Part shown: in pieces, positions 24,273 through 36,141 of the stretch
How positions within the stretch are numbered: position 1 is the first letter of the stretch
How the letters are laid out: each line of letters starts with the position of its first letter
Assembly (NCBI GenBank): GCA_039654915.1
Contig: CM077597.1
Coordinates: 24,402,001 to 24,466,000, forward strand
Length of the DNA stretch: 64,000 nucleotides
Source: Aquilaria yunnanensis
Taxonomy: Eukaryota; Streptophyta; Magnoliopsida; Malvales; Thymelaeaceae
Direction: 5' to 3'
Notes under the pieces: model-generated
Told to the model about the DNA's origin: nothing
Databases searched by the model: none
The model's input: the letters and a program-made list of their open reading frames with translations, nothing else
Program-made: the position numbers and the translations under genes

Positions 24273-25094
24273 ATGCCTTCCCCAAAGGGGAGGAAAGAGG
24301 AGGAAGGAAAGGCAGATGACGAAGATTACGACTTCGACAGACGGAGGAACCGAAGTCCGAAGAGGAGCCCTCCACCTCCGGTGGGGATAATACAAACAAT
24401 CACAACAGGACTGCCATCCTCGGAAAGGAAGAGGAAGGCCAGAGAAATATCAGTCATGGAATATCAGAGCTCGACGAAGAAGCTGGCTCGCAAGGATGGT
24501 TCCACCGTCGTCTTTCCCCATGACGACCCGCTGTTGGTCATGGTGAGGATAGGAAACTGGGACGTCAAGAGAGTCTTGCTTGACGATGGATCAAACGCAG
24601 ACGTCCTGTTTTCACATTTGCTACCGAACTTGGGCATATCTAATAGTGACCTCAAGCCCGTCACTTCACCCACCTTCGGGGTAGGACCATCCGAACTGCC
24701 TGTCCTCGGGTGGATCGATCTTCCCATAATGATGAAAGGGACTTCGGTTGATGGGACAACCAAGTTATTCGCCTCCACAATGACAAGGTTCATCGTTATG
24801 GATGTCCCTTCATCATACAACGCCATCCTTGGGAGACAAACACAGGGAAATCTGCACATTCGCCCTGATGCAAGATACTTGACTGTCACTTTTTCCACCA
24901 AGGATGGAGACGCGGAAATCTTCATTGATCAGGACGAAGTAAGGAAAGTGTTTGTCAAAGTGCGAAAAGCTCCAGCAAACAACTTCGCACAAGCTGTAGA
25001 GGCAGAGGCTTTAAAGCCAAAAAAGGGCGAGGCAGAAGATTCCGCGGAGGTAGAGATGGAAGAAGTAGAACTTGTCCCAGGCCGAAGTACCTGA
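24273..25094 (+). pseudogene. pro: E2 protease region
   Basis: Frame of 273 codons, downstream of gag. The retropepsin motif reads RVLLDDGSNADVLF near 24573-24612, with DDGS where many plant elements have DTGS. ILGRQTQGNLHIRPDARYLT at 24822-24880 is the second conserved part. The frame ends at a TGA (25092-25094) where E5 has AGA. E3 has the same TGA. Normally this frame runs on into RT. Confidence 0.88.
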
Positions 25095-26230
25095 ATAGGG
25101 AAAAATTTGGCTGAAGGTGACAAGAAAAAACTTGTATCCTTTCTACTGATGAATAAAGACTTGTTTGCCTACTCGCCGAAAGATATGCCGGGGGTAAGTC
25201 CTCGCGTAGTATAGCACAGCCTTAAAGTAAGTCCGGAAACAAAACCTGTCCGGCAAAAGAAACGGGGCATCTCGGCCCACAAAAATGACTTCGTCAAAAC
25301 TGAAGTCCAGCGCTTATTGGACGCTGATGTAATCAGGGACGTCAAGTACCCCGAATGGTTGAGTAATGTGGTTATTGCCACAAAACAAGGGACCAGTAAG
25401 CTCCGAATGTGCATCGACTTCAAAAACTTGAACGATGCTTGCCCAAAGGATTCATACCCTCTCCCCCCAATAGACCGATTGGTAGACTCAACTGCCGAAT
25501 ATAGGCTCCTAACTTTCCTCGATGCTTTCAGTGGGTATCATCAAATAAGGATGGACCCCGAAGATGTGGAAAAAACTGCCTTCATCACCGAGGGTGGAAC
25601 ATATTGTTAAATCAGGATGCCCTTCGGACTCAAAAATGCAGGAGCCACTTACCAGAGGTTGATGAGTAAGGTCTTCAGCGACCAAATAGGGAGAAACATG
25701 GAAGTCTACGTCGACGACATGATATTCAAGAGCAAGCTGTCTAACGACCATGTCGCATATCTAAAGCAAACTTTCCACCAGCTCAGAACCTTCGGGATCC
25801 GCCTTAATCCCGAAAAGTTCATCTTCGGAGTGACCTCGGGAAAGTTTCTTGGGTACATGGTATCAGAAAGAGGCATTCATGCTAACCTGGAAAAAATTAG
25901 GGCTCTGCTTGCATTCCGAACTCCCGTCACAATAAAAGATGTGCAGAGACTCACTGGAAGGATAACCTCTCTTAGTAGGTTTATTTCCAGATATGGAGAT
26001 CAGTGCCGAGCATTCTTCAAAGTCCTCAGTAAGGCAGCAAAAAAGGAGGGCAACCTTGGAAGTGACGATCATCCTTGGAACGAAGACTGCCAAAAGGCCT
26101 GGGAAGAACTGAAAAGCTACTTAGCACGTCTGCCCACTTTGCGACAGCCTCGTGAGGGAGAGCCCCTCGTATTATACCTTGCCGTCACAGAAAAAGCAGT
26201 AAGCTCGGTCCTCGTGAAAGAGGAAGGGGC
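25095..26230 (+). pseudogene. pol: E2 reverse transcriptase
   Basis: RT follows the TGA in the same frame. Conserved blocks are LRMCIDFKNLNDACPKDSYP (25398-25460), FLDAFSGYHQIRMDPED (25515-25565), MPFGLKNAGATYQRLM (25617-25665) and the catalytic YVDD at 25707-25718. Lesions: a stop in PRVV*HSLKV near 25214, and TAA at 25607-25609 replacing the Tyr codon of YCYIRMPFG. A frameshift near 26230 and a CAA-to-TAA change hit the start of RNase H. Dead as a single polyprotein. Confidence 0.92.
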
Positions 26231-26950
26231 CGAAGTAATGGCCGGTCTATTATGTAAGCAAGTCCCTGCACGGCGTCGAAGTCAGGTATCCTTTGCTGCA
26301 AAAAGCTATATATGCCTTGGTGCTAGTAGGAAGGAGGCTGCGACCATATTTTCAGGCTCACCATATCATCGTCCGAAGCAGTCTACCTCTGCGGGATGTC
26401 AATGGAAAAGTTGATCATTCAGGAAGGCTCTCCAAATGGTGCATAGAGCTTGGCGAACACGACATTACTTATGAACCTCGGAAAGACATAAAAGCTCAGG
26501 CCCTGGCAGACTTCATTGCCGAATTGCCCATCACCAAGGACAGTCATCCGGATCCCAGCGAAGGTGAGCCAGAATGGACTTTGTATGTTGACGGAGCCTC
26601 GGGGTCCGAACACCAAGGCGCTGGGGTAATTATCAGAGGTCCCGAAGGTCTAGAAGTAATGAAGGCCATCAAGTTCAGCTTCAACGTCACCAACAATGTA
26701 GCCGAGTATGAAGCTCTCATAGCAGGATTGCGCCTAGCCAGAAAAATTGGTGTAAGAAACTTAAAAGCCCACAACGATTCCCAGCTGGTAGTTCGGCAAA
26801 CAGCAGGGGATTATGGGGCGAAGGACCCGACCTTGGCAAAATACCATGAACTGGTAGCAGAGCTCATTTGAGAGTTCGACACCGTATGAATTGAAAACGT
26901 ACCTCGATGAGATAACGCCGAAGCAGACTGCTTGGCGAAATAAAAAACAT
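26095..26950 (+). pseudogene. pol: E2 tandem RNase H domains (gypsy RH and archaeal-type RH)
   Basis: Two RNase H domains in series. The first keeps LVLYLAVTEKAVSSVLVKEE, LLQKAIYALVLVGRRLRPYF and DHSGRLSKWCIELGEHDITY. The second begins EWTLYVDGASGSEHQGAG near 26572 and keeps the acidic residues of an active RNase H: VDGA, AEYEAL near 26702 and DSQLVV near 26775. This duplication is a hallmark of the Tat lineage; the second domain is thought to resemble archaeal and plant RNase H1. A frameshift at about 26230 and stops near 26870-26945 break it. Confidence 0.9.
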
Positions 26951-28230
26951 GCCCCGAGGTGCTAAATCAACCGAGCATCGTAGTGCTGAGCATAGTAACT
27001 TCGGGAAAAGGCTGGAAAGACCCAATAGAAAGATATCTCGCAACCAATGTGCTCCCCAAAGAACCCAACGAAGCTGCAAAAGTTCAAAGACGCTCCGGTC
27101 GATTTTTCCTGATCGGCGAAGAATTGTATCGGCAGGGATATGCAAATCCATTGCAGAGGTGTGTTGGCGAAGAGGATACTGAAATGATCCTCGAAGAAGT
27201 TCATGAACGTGCTTGTGGTTCGCACGTTGGAACTGACGCCCTCGCAGCAGTAATACTTCGGCAAGGATACTTTTGGCCTACTCTAAGAAAGGACGCTAGG
27301 CAGTTCATCCGGAAATGTGGAAATTGCCAAAGACACGCGAGTATCCAGAAGACACCCTCGGAAATGGTAACTTCGGCTGACTATGCCTGGCCCTTCGCAG
27401 TTTGGGGCATAGACCTCATTGGGCCACTCCCAACAGCGCCTAGAGGCGTGAAGTTCTGCGTAGTTGCAGTAGACTATTTCTCTAAATGGGTCGAGGCGGA
27501 ACCCTTGGCGACTATCTCGGCAAAAGATATGCAAAAGTTCGTATGAAAGAACATTGTATGCAGATTTGGCATACCGAGGGTACTAGTAGCCGACAATGGG
27601 TCCCAGTTTACAAACAAAGGGTTCCAAGAATTTATCAACAACCTCGGAATAAAAATGCACTTCGCCCCAGTAGCTCACCCCCAAAGCAATGGGCAAGTAG
27701 AAGTATCCAACAGGACTATCAAAGATGGTCTGAAAAAGAGACTGGGGGAAGCAAAAGGGAAATGGCCGGGAGAGCTCGCAAGTCTGTTATGGAGCTACCG
27801 AACAACACCCCGAAGAGCCACAGGGGAAACACCTTTTTCTCTTGTTTTCGGTACAGAGGCTATCACACCAGTCGAGGTAGTGCGGCCATCGGTGCAAGTG
27901 CAAGTGTTCGATGAAAGGGGAAATGACCTTGGCCTCGTCGGGGAACACAGAGAAATAGTCGAGCTGAGGAGAAAAGCTTTTCAGCAAAGAGTGGCCACAG
28001 CTATAAACTTGCGCGCCAGGCCAAAAGGAATAAAGAAAGGAGACCTTGTTCTCCGAAAGGCTGAATTTGGACCCCGAAGGCCATCCCACGGGGTACTTCG
28101 CACAAATTGGGAAGGACCTTATCTGGTACTTACCGAAGTGTGAAAAGGGGTTTACAAGCTCGACGATGCCAGAGGCATAGAGTTAAAAAATACATGGCAT
28201 TCAGATGCCGTGAGAAAATTCTATGCTTAA
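26951..28230 (+). pseudogene. pol: E2 integrase
   Basis: Zinc-binding HHCC region (HERACGSHVGTDALAAVILR, then KCGNCQRHA) at 27200-27345. The DDE core has GIDLIGPLP near 27407, VADNGSQF near 27588 and NGQVEVSNRT near 27690. The C-terminal part runs through KKGDLVLRKAEFGPRRPSHG to the TAA at 28228-28230. No chromodomain, as expected for Tat. Lesions include TGA at 27544-27546 (KFV*KNI), a frame change and a short deletion near 27930, and TGA at 28140. Confidence 0.92.
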
Positions 28231-28671
28231 GATTTCGGTGAGAAGATTGTATTGTACAGAAAAATTTCTAAGTACAAATGTTCCTTAGCCAAAAATCTTG
28301 AGCATGAGTTATACAAGTCTGAATTTCGTGAAGGTGACCGCTGACACAGGCGAAGATATGATTTTCCGAAGTCCCTTGAGCAAACGTGTTCAGAACAATG
28401 GGAAAAGGAAAATCTCGCAAAAGACTTAGCCAAAATTCTTGAGCATAAGTTGTACAAGTCGGAATTTTGTGAAGAAGATCACCGTATTTTCCGAAGTCTC
28501 TTGAGCGAACATGTTCGGGACAATGGAAAGTGAAAAACTTTCAAAAAGACTTAGCCAAAATTTTTAAGAAAGAGTCCTTATTGAGATGGATCTGCTTACA
28601 AAGAAGAAAGCTCGCCAAAAGAAGAAATACAAAAAAAGGAAGAAAAAGAAGGCAAAGGACCCTAAAACAAA
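28231..28671. repeat. E2 convergent 3' spacer with tandem repeat
   Basis: Two units of about 135 bp (near 28287-28425 and 28426-28550) start CTTAGCCAAAA and contain a motif close to the palindrome CGAACATGTTCG (exact at 28507-28518). A third partial unit starts at 28549. It separates the pol end from the end of the antisense gene. E5 has two shorter units, E3 one. Confidence 0.75.
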
Positions 28672-31082
28672 CTAAGAAATCTCGATGTCTCGGGAGCCAC
28701 CAGCTCCTGCGTCCTTTTCGACCACCTTCGATGCCGGGAAAGAAAGGGGCAAGTTCAGATGTTCGATTTTCCACCAAGACCACCGAGGCCCCTCAGGAAT
28801 GTTTAGGGCCTCCAAGAAAGAGAGGTCCAGATCTGGGAACCTCTGAAGCACTTGGTGACGAGCGAGGCAGAAGCCGTCTTGAAAACCGACCTTGGTCATT
28901 TCGTCGGCTTTCTTCTTCTCGACCGCCAGCTCATCACGTTCCCTCTCCAGATCGGCAATCTCCTTCCTCAGTGCCTTCGTTTTCTTCTTCTTTGGCTCCT
29001 TCTTCAAAGACTCGACCTCGGCTTGGAGCTCGGCCTTCTCGGCAAGCACCTTCGCCAAGAGAGTCTCAAAATCTGACTTCTCCATTTGATATGATTCGTT
29101 TGCCGAGGTCAGCTCCGCCACCTTGGCACCCAGGTCAGAAATCTTCTGGGAGGAGTCCTTCAAAAGTTCCTCCTTCTCCTTCACGAACTCCTCCCGGATG
29201 GCAGCTACCTCCATCTTCGCAGCTTGAGCCATCTCCGTGTTCTTGGCGGCCAATTCAGAGCACTTGGCCTTAGATTTTTCTATGAGATCTAAGGCCGAGA
29301 CTCGGAACGCCACTTCCTTAGCCACCCAGACCCTGAGGAGGCCGGTGTACCCCAGCAGCTGCAAAGAAGTAAGAGCAAAAGTTAGTAAGGCAAAAAGTGG
29401 GCCAAACACTTAGAAGAAATCAAAGAGAAACAAAACAAAGGCCTGAAGTATACTTGGGCAGCGTGCTCGGAAACCTTGGCAGCGAGGGACTCATCGCTCG
29501 GGCACGCTTCGAAAACGGCCCTGAAGGAGGCCTCGGTGAGGATCCCCCTCGACATTTGGTTGGCCATGTACGGGCAGTCACCGGAGTACAAGTTCATGTC
29601 TTCCGTAAACGACCAAAATGGCTCCCTCGGGATCTTCCCCTTCGGGACATGGGCATCCTGAAGAGCCCATTTCCGGGCGTGCTCAACTGCCCAATTCGGG
29701 AGTAGCAGCTCCCCTACACGGCAAAGCAAGAAATTTATCAAGACAAGGAACCCTTAAAGAAATAAAGGTACCACAACTTGTCTAAGAAAATGAACCTGGC
29801 GGCACCTCCACGATGTCATGATCGGAGTCCCGGACCTCCTCGGCAGGAATCTCCTTACCTTTACTCTTACGACGCTCTTCGGCAGAAAGGACTTCGACCA
29901 AGGCGTCCAGAAGAGCCGCCGAGGAAGAGGGACTCCGGGAAGGGGCGGCAGCGGCAACCTCGGCCGGCGGAACAGCAGCAGCAGAATCTGACTCTTCGCG
30001 CGCCTCCTCGGGAATTTTGGCCTGAGGAGGAGGCACGTCTTTCTTTGCCCGTTTGGCCACGGATGGCCCAGCCCCAGATGATTTCCGCCTTCGGGAGACG
30101 GCCTTCTTCGTTTGCTCGCCCTTCTCGGCTTGACCAAGGAAAAGGGACTTGTAGTAGGCAACGGAGTCGTCGCCCATCTCTGAAAGAAAAAGAAAACATC
30201 AGTATGAGCCCAAGGTAAAACTATAACAAAAGAATCCTGAGATAACTCACTCTAAAAAAGGGACTCATAAGTGACTTCCTCCCTAAGGAGTTGCACCAAC
30301 CAAGAGTCTTTCCCAGCGATAGTAGGAGCCGGCATCCCGAGGTCCGTCTTGTGCTCCTTCACCACCCCTAGTTCCCAAAGAACCTCCTCGGTCATCAGTT
30401 TCCAATTGATGGGGAAGGGGTAAAGGGAGCGCGAAGGGACCTCGGAATCCCAGTCGGAGACTGCTCGGATCCGTTTGTCGAAGTCCGCGAATATGGGTAC
30501 CAACTCAGGAGTCAGCATTATCCTCGGATCAACGACGTCCATCTCCAGCCTTCCCCGAGCCCACTTGGTCGGGACGTGCAACTAGGCCTCCTCCATCTTC
30601 AGAAAGAAAAACTTTTGTTGCCACCCTCGCTAGCTGTCCTTGGTGGCAAAGGTGAACATATACTTTTTGCTCCCTGATCCCCGAGGTAGCATGAAGTAAA
30701 AGCCACCATTCGGGACCACAAAGAGCTTATAGTACTGCATGAAAAGAATAAAGTGGGGCTTTATTTTGAAAATGCCGCACATACAAAGGAAGGCGTTGAA
30801 GTAGCAATATGAGTTCGGCGGAAGCTGATTTACAGCAATGCCATGGAATTGGCAAAAGTTACAAATCATCTTCGGAGGAGGGTACCGAAGTCCGGCCTTC
30901 AGTTGGGCTCGGAAAACGGTAACCTCGTCGACACAGTTCAAAAAGCTAAACTGGTCAAAACATGGCAACCTTGTAATGGCATACGAGGGAAGAAAGAATT
31001 TGGTCTTCCATCTTTCTAATTTTTTTGAAGTGGTGCAGCAAGGGTGAGACAAAAGAGGTTGCCAACTCTCGGGAATAGGCAT
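28672..31082 (-). pseudogene. E2 antisense accessory gene, four exons
   Basis: Exons 31082-30251, 30179-29796, 29713-29454 and 29358-28672 total 2163 bp, 721 codons with the stop. Introns 30250-30180 (71 bp), 29795-29714 (82) and 29453-29359 (95) are all GT-AG; the last contains TTACTAAC, a good branch site. Start MPIPESWQPLLSHP. Exon 1 carries FCQFHGIAVNQLPPNSYCYF and FMQYYKLFVV, resembling the family called putative gypsy-type transposon (Pfam PF04195, from memory). Exon 2 is basic then acidic and low-complexity. Exon 4 is a long coiled coil ending DGFCLARHQVLQRFPDLDL. Stops at 30630 (Trp to TAG), in EEA*LHVP near 30583, and at the end of exon 1 disable it. Exons 2-4 are open. Function unknown. 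Confidence 0.85.
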
Positions 31083-31348
31083 GGTCGGCTGAAAAGTGAT
31101 TTCGAAAAAAGGCCAAAAATGACTTCGGGAGATGAAAAAAAACTGACTTCGGGAAAGCTTAAAAAGCAAAAGACCCTGGAAGTTAAAACCCACCAAATGT
31201 TTTGCCAAAATCTGGATTTGAAGATGCCATCGCGAAAGGTTGCCGGAAAACACTCCGTCAAAGAGGATCACCGCAAAAAAGCAGGAGAAAACATGAAAGC
31301 AGTTGAAAGCAAAAGCAAAAGCAAAAGGAGGTTATGACAGAACAGAGG

Positions 31349-31356
31349 TATATATA
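31349..31356 (-). promoter_or_regulatory. TATA box of the E2 antisense gene
   Basis: TATATATA, 267 bp before the accessory ATG. E3 and E5 have a TATA box at the corresponding place with the same flanks (CCTATATATA, then a TCATAA shortly downstream). Confidence 0.65.
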
Positions 31357-31764
31357 GGCCGAGGAGGGTAGGCGAACTGGCGTCATAAAGTACTCCACAA
31401 AGGCGAACAGTCGCCATAACTGCTCATTTCACGTGAAAAGGCGCGCCTACTGTATCCGACGTACTCCCCGCCAATAACAAGCTGCCATGTGTCAACCATC
31501 GCGCCAAAAGAGGGATACGCTTTCTGACACCCCTAGACCCTGGGCGCGCCGCTCCAGACTGACACGCTTGGTTACAAGACGCAACGTTACGCAGCCTTGC
31601 AAAAGGAGAGAAGTGGGTGACCTTGAAGACACCAAAGGATGGGCTATAACCGAACAGCCCATGTCTTCGGACAAAAGGTACATCTTCGGCACAGGTATTA
31701 CACCTAAGGTCCCGAAGGACGCCCTTCGAAAGCCGACAAACCGAAGTTCCCACTTCGGCTTTTC
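31357..31764 (-). promoter_or_regulatory. E2 region upstream of the antisense gene
   Basis: GC-rich sequence between the PPT and the antisense TATA box, recognisably shared with E3 (35469-35875) and E5 (51333-51748). Contains CACGTG near 31424 and GGCGCGCC near 31440. No coding potential. It fits a promoter region for the accessory gene. Confidence 0.5.
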
Positions 31765-31777
31765 GGAGGGGGGCCTG
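31765..31777 (+). promoter_or_regulatory. E2 polypurine tract
   Basis: GGAGGGGGGCCTG immediately before the 3' LTR; primer for plus-strand DNA synthesis. Confidence 0.85.
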
Positions 31778-32647
31778 TGATAGCCGAAGGGCTATCGCCT
31801 TTCTCAGTACATACTTCCTGACGAAAACATGGTCGGGAAGCCTAGCGTCACCCGAAAGAGGCACTATCACTGACCTTAGAAGGAGCGAAGTCAAATACCA
31901 CGAAGTCGGGACTTCGGCTAAATACGCTAGGCATTTTAAAGGTATCGCCGGCTCCCTCGGGAGACCAAGCGGATCACCTTCGGGGATAAAGAACCAGCTA
32001 TTGCAAGCAGGAGAGAACATCCCCGAAGGTGGAATCCTCGAACCAGGGGACTTCCCGAACTACAAAGAATAACTACCGAAGAAGGTCATCCGTACCAAAG
32101 AACAACCTCGCCCAGAGGACCTCGGGAGTACGGCATGAGCATTTAAGGAGCCTCTGACATGTTGCCTAGAGGCATTACACACTGCCCCAAATGGCGGTCT
32201 GACATGCCGATGCTGTCCAGGTCTTGTCACGACCTGTCTTGGCTCAAGGGTCAAGGAGCCTGCAAACGGCTACTTGTCCCCTACGCCCGGAAACATAGAG
32301 AACATCCGACCGAACACGTGTCATGATCTGAACGGGCTGGGAACTCCTATAAATACCAGGGAACAGGCCCTGGCAAAGGGATCAAAATCCGACCCTCTCC
32401 CCCTGAGAAAATACAAACAGGCAAGGCCACTAAACCTCTTAGTGCTCCCCTTCTTTCACCTCTCAGGACACTGACTTGGGCGTTGGAGGCTCCTCCCCGG
32501 AAAAAGATCCCGGGGACCTCCTAACCTTTTTTTTTGCGAGTTTTACAGGCAGACTCCCCTGGGAAATCTAGGCTCCAGACGTTCTCCCCCTCAGGAAGTC
32601 CCTCCCGAAGTCACGATGTCTTCCAACGAAGATGCTGCTGGGCATCA
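31778..32647 (+). repeat. E2 3' LTR, 870 bp
   Basis: Starts TGATAGCC and ends GGCATCA like the 5' copy, from which it differs mostly by C/T and G/A changes. The flanking TATAG follows. Confidence 0.95.
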
Positions 32648-32652
32648 TATAG

Positions 32653-33560
32653 TAGCTTGCCAAGCCTAATAAGCTCTGAATCTCTGTAAGTGTAACTGGC
32701 ATCTTCCACTCAACTACTGCTTGAACCTTCTTAAGGTTGACCGATAAACCTTGAATAGTTATGATGTTCACCAGAAACTATATCCTTTAAGACCAAAATT
32801 CACACTTTGACAACCTCAAATAGTACTAACTATCTTTCAGCACTTGCAAAACAATCCAAAGATGATCCTTGTGCTCCTAGGCAAACAGTTATTATACCAA
32901 TTAGTCATTCGATGAAAAATTCAAAAAACCAATCCAAGATCTACCTGAAGATCCTATTCATATCTTCCATGAACACTACCATGGTATTGGTAATGCCAAA
33001 TGGCATAACTATATACGTGTAGTGCCCATATCTTTTCTTGAACGTGGCCTTTAGAGTATTTTCCTTCATAACCCTAATCTGGAAGTACCCAGATCAGAGG
33101 TCAATCTTGGAGAACACATTCACTCCCATTTATCTATTAAATAGATTATTGATTCTAGGAAGCTGATGCTTATTCATGACTGTTACTACATTCAACTTTC
33201 TGCAATCGATGCTCAATCTCAAAGTTCCATCCTTCTTCTTCACAATAACATTAAAACTCCCCACAATGAAACACTAGGCCTTATAAAGCCTCTCTCTAGT
33301 AGTTCTTCCAACTAATTATTTAGCTTGTCCATCTTAGGAGCTGATATTTAGTAAAAAGGTATTAAAATTAGTTCCACTATGGGTTGAAGGTGAATGGAAA
33401 ACTAAGTGCCCTGCTTGGGTGCTAACCTAAGTAAATCAACTAAGAACACCTTAAGAAATTAAATGGCTATGAAAATTTCCTAAAGTTCCTCTTCTATCAT
33501 CACCCTAATTAAAGCATAATATTTTTCCTCATCGAATATAAGGATGGAATCCATGCGTCT
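32653..33560 (-). pseudogene. Chromovirus RT
   Basis: Minus-strand reading gives KKVQAVVEWKMPVTLTEIQS and LLGLASYY at the E2 junction (32740-32650). Upstream (rightward) are a region similar to KCEFW near 32800, YIVMPFGITNTMVVFMEDMN near 33015-32960, and the RT N-terminal part near 33050-33300. Stops and frameshifts throughout. The next residues, RRFIEKF, lie at 21899 across E2. Confidence 0.8.
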
Positions 33561-34605
33561 AAAGTGCAAACTCTTAGTGCATGTCACTAAGCCTCCTATA
33601 CAAGTCACTCTATTTTACTCTAGCTCCCTGAGCATCCATAACGTTGACTGGGTGACTAGCACAGTCACTTTGAACCTTGTGCTTACTTAGCCAATCCATT
33701 CCCAACACTAGGTCATAGGGCCTCAAGTCTATAACCCATAATTCACATGTGAAGTCATGATTATCTACTAAAAGGGATACTTAATAACCAACTCATTAAT
33801 TACAATAAAAATCTTCCATATTGTTCTAATGAGTTTTAACTCATTGGAAAAATCACACTACAAATTCAGTCAATCTACCAAGGTAAATGATATCATAGAG
33901 GGAGTAGCACTAGCATCAAGCAACACTCTAATGTTATTATTTTGAAGTGTCAAATTACCTTGAATAGCAACCAACTCCCAACTCGCTTGACTAGCTGAGG
34001 AGAAGACCCTTGGCTGAACCATAGCTCCGGCAGCAACGGGTGTAGGTAGTGGATTCCTAGGTAGGCCTGGCATGGGTGGAACCTGTGCTTACTCTCAAGC
34101 CCAATGATCATCCTAACCATAATTTTTACAAATGTTTGTCCCCAAAGTACATGGCTTAGAGCCATAGAACCTTATAAATGTTGGGTATAGGCCCCTCTTC
34201 TTCTTGGCCAATCCTTGGACCTTGGCTGCCTTTCCCTTCATTGGACACTTCTCGACACTCTTTCTTAGGTTGTATGGTCCAACCTCCACCTTCTTCCCTT
34301 AAGCCATTGAGTCCTCAAATGCACTCTTTACAGCTAATGCATTTTGAACCACTTGGCAATAGCTCCGAATGTACACCATCACCATATACCTCCAGAGCAT
34401 GAGCTTTAGGTCTTAAAAGAGCTTCTTGGCCTTAAGTTCATCATTTCCAGCCATAAATGCTAAGTATTGGATGAGAAAATTGTAGCATTATTCATAGTCC
34501 TTCACGGACATCTCTCATTTTATAAGATTCCCAAATTGGATCCTCTTTAGGTCTTGAGCCATTTTACTAACGTATTCTTGTGAGAAATTTATGTCAAAGT
34601 CCAAC
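33561..34605 (-). pseudogene. Chromovirus gag C-terminus and protease
   Basis: Protease: NNNIRVLLDASATPSMISFT at 33930-33880, the usual VLFDSGATHSFIS block with the catalytic Asp kept, then a DWLSKHKVQ-like block near 33690. A degenerate zinc knuckle lies near 34160-34080, and gag sequence runs to 34605. E3 begins directly after, with the target duplication CACAT at 34606-34610. Gag continues at 47693. Confidence 0.75.
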
Positions 34606-34610
34606 CACAT

Positions 34611-35452
34611 TGATGCCCGGTAGCATCTTCGTCAGGTGACATTATGACTTCAGGAGGGACTTCCTGTGAGGGAGAACGTCTGGAGCAAAGGTTTCCCAGA
34701 TGAATGTGCCTGAAATGCTCAGAAGAAAAAAGGTCAGGAGGTCCCCAGAGTGTTTTTCCGAGGAGGAGCCTCCGACACCCAAGTCAGTGTTCTGAGAGGA
34801 GATAAAGGAAGAGCACTAAGAGGCTAGGTGGTCTTGCCTGTTCGTGTTTTCTCAGGGAGAGGGGGCCGATCCTTTGCCAGGGCTTGTTTCCTAGTATTTA
34901 TAGTGGTGCCTAGCCCGTTCAGATCATGACACGTGTTCGGTTAGATGTAATCTATACTTCTGGGAGTAGGGGACAGGTAGCCGTTTGTAGGCTCCTTGGG
35001 TTTGGGACCGAGACAGGTCGTGACAAGAATCGGACGGCATTGGAGCGTCAGACGGCTTTTCGAGGTAGCGTGTAGCGCATGTGGGCGACATGTCAGAGGC
35101 TCCTTAAATGCCCCTGCCGTACTCCCGAGGTTCTCCAGCGAGGTCGTCCTTCAGTACGGACGCCCTTCTTCTGGAATTATGCCTGTAGTTCGGGGGTTCC
35201 GCCTTCGGGGAGGTTCTCTCCTGCTTGAAATAGCTTGTTCTTCATCTCTGAAGGCAATCCGTTTGGTCCCCCGAGGGAGCCAGTAGCATCCTTGGAATTC
35301 TTGTCGTTCTAGCCGAAGTCTCGAGTTCGAGAGATTTGGCTTTGCTCCTTCCGAGGTCCGTGATATCGCCTCTTCCGGGTAACGCCAGGTTTCCAGACCA
35401 TACTATTGGTAGGATGTATGTACTGAGAGAGGCGATAGCCCTTCGGCTATCA
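34611..35452 (-). repeat. E3 3' LTR, 842 bp
   Basis: On the plus strand runs from TGATGCCCGGTAGCATC to GCCCTTCGGCTATCA. It lacks about 17 bp present in the 5' LTR near 47415. Homologous to the E2 LTRs in inverted orientation. Confidence 0.95.
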
Positions 35453-35468
35453 CATGCCCCCCTTCGGA
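35453..35468 (-). promoter_or_regulatory. E3 polypurine tract
   Basis: Minus strand CCGAAGGGGGGCATG abuts the 3' LTR. Confidence 0.8.
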
Positions 35469-35875
35469 AGGCCAAAGTGGAAACTTCAATTTGTAGGCTT
35501 TCTGAGGGCGCCCTTTGTGGGTCTTGGGTGTAATACCTGTGCCAAAGATGCACCTTTTTGTTCGAAGACATATGCTCTTCGACCATAGCCTGTCTTTTGG
35601 TGTCTTCGAGGTAACCCACTTCTTTCCTTTTGCAGGTCTGCGCAACGTCGTGTCTCATAACCAAGCGTGTCAGCCTGGAACGGCGCGCCCAGGGTTTAGG
35701 GGTGTCAGAAGGCGTGTCCCTCGTTTGGCGCGACGGCTGACATGTGGCACGCTATCAATGGAGAGGACTGCATCTGTTTCGACAGCTGCGCCTTTTCAGA
35801 CACAGGGAGCAGTTATGGCCACTGTTCGCCTTCGTGGAGTACTTATGACGCCGGTTCGCCTATCCGCCTTCAGCC

Positions 35876-35883
35876 TATATATA
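35876..35883 (+). promoter_or_regulatory. TATA box of the E3 antisense gene
   Basis: TATATATA, 259 bp before the ATG at 36142. The E5 spacing is also 259. Confidence 0.7.
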
Positions 35884-36141
35884 GCCTGTTCCGTCATAAG
35901 TTCCTTTTGTTCTGCTTTTGCTCTTCCCCTGCTCACAACTGTTTTTGCGTTTTTTGTGGCGGTGCTTTTTCTCAGGTGATTTCCGGCCACCTTTTATAAC
36001 GGCGACTCCAAACCCAGATTTTGGCAAAGCGTTTGGTGGGTTTTGACTCTCAAAATCTTTTGATTTTCTGTGCTCTTTTGCTTTTCTGAAAGCTTTCCTG
36101 AAGTTGGTTTTTCATCCCCCGAAGTCCTTTTTTCTCTGAAA

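Larger units (their letters stand above)
21905..32647 (+). mobile_element. Tat-lineage Ty3 retrotransposon E2, full length
   Basis: Complete structure of 10743 bp: 5' LTR 21905-22773, PBS 22775, gag, protease, RT, RNase H, aRH, integrase to 28230, antisense accessory gene 31082-28672, PPT 31765-31777, 3' LTR 31778-32647. The 5-bp target duplication TATAG is present at 21900-21904 and 32648-32652. By eye the LTRs differ at roughly 5% of sites, mostly transitions, so it is not recent. The tandem gypsy and archaeal-type RNases H mark the Tat lineage. Confidence 0.95.

Noticed and set aside
24464..24925. 153-codon minus-strand ORF, and similar ones at 23760-24399
   Set aside because: Complement of E2 gag and protease, which have clear family motifs on the plus strand.
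28530..29273. 247-codon plus-strand ORF
   Set aside because: It lies opposite exon 4 of the E2 antisense gene; its Ser/Pro/Arg-rich sequence is the complement of the coiled coil.
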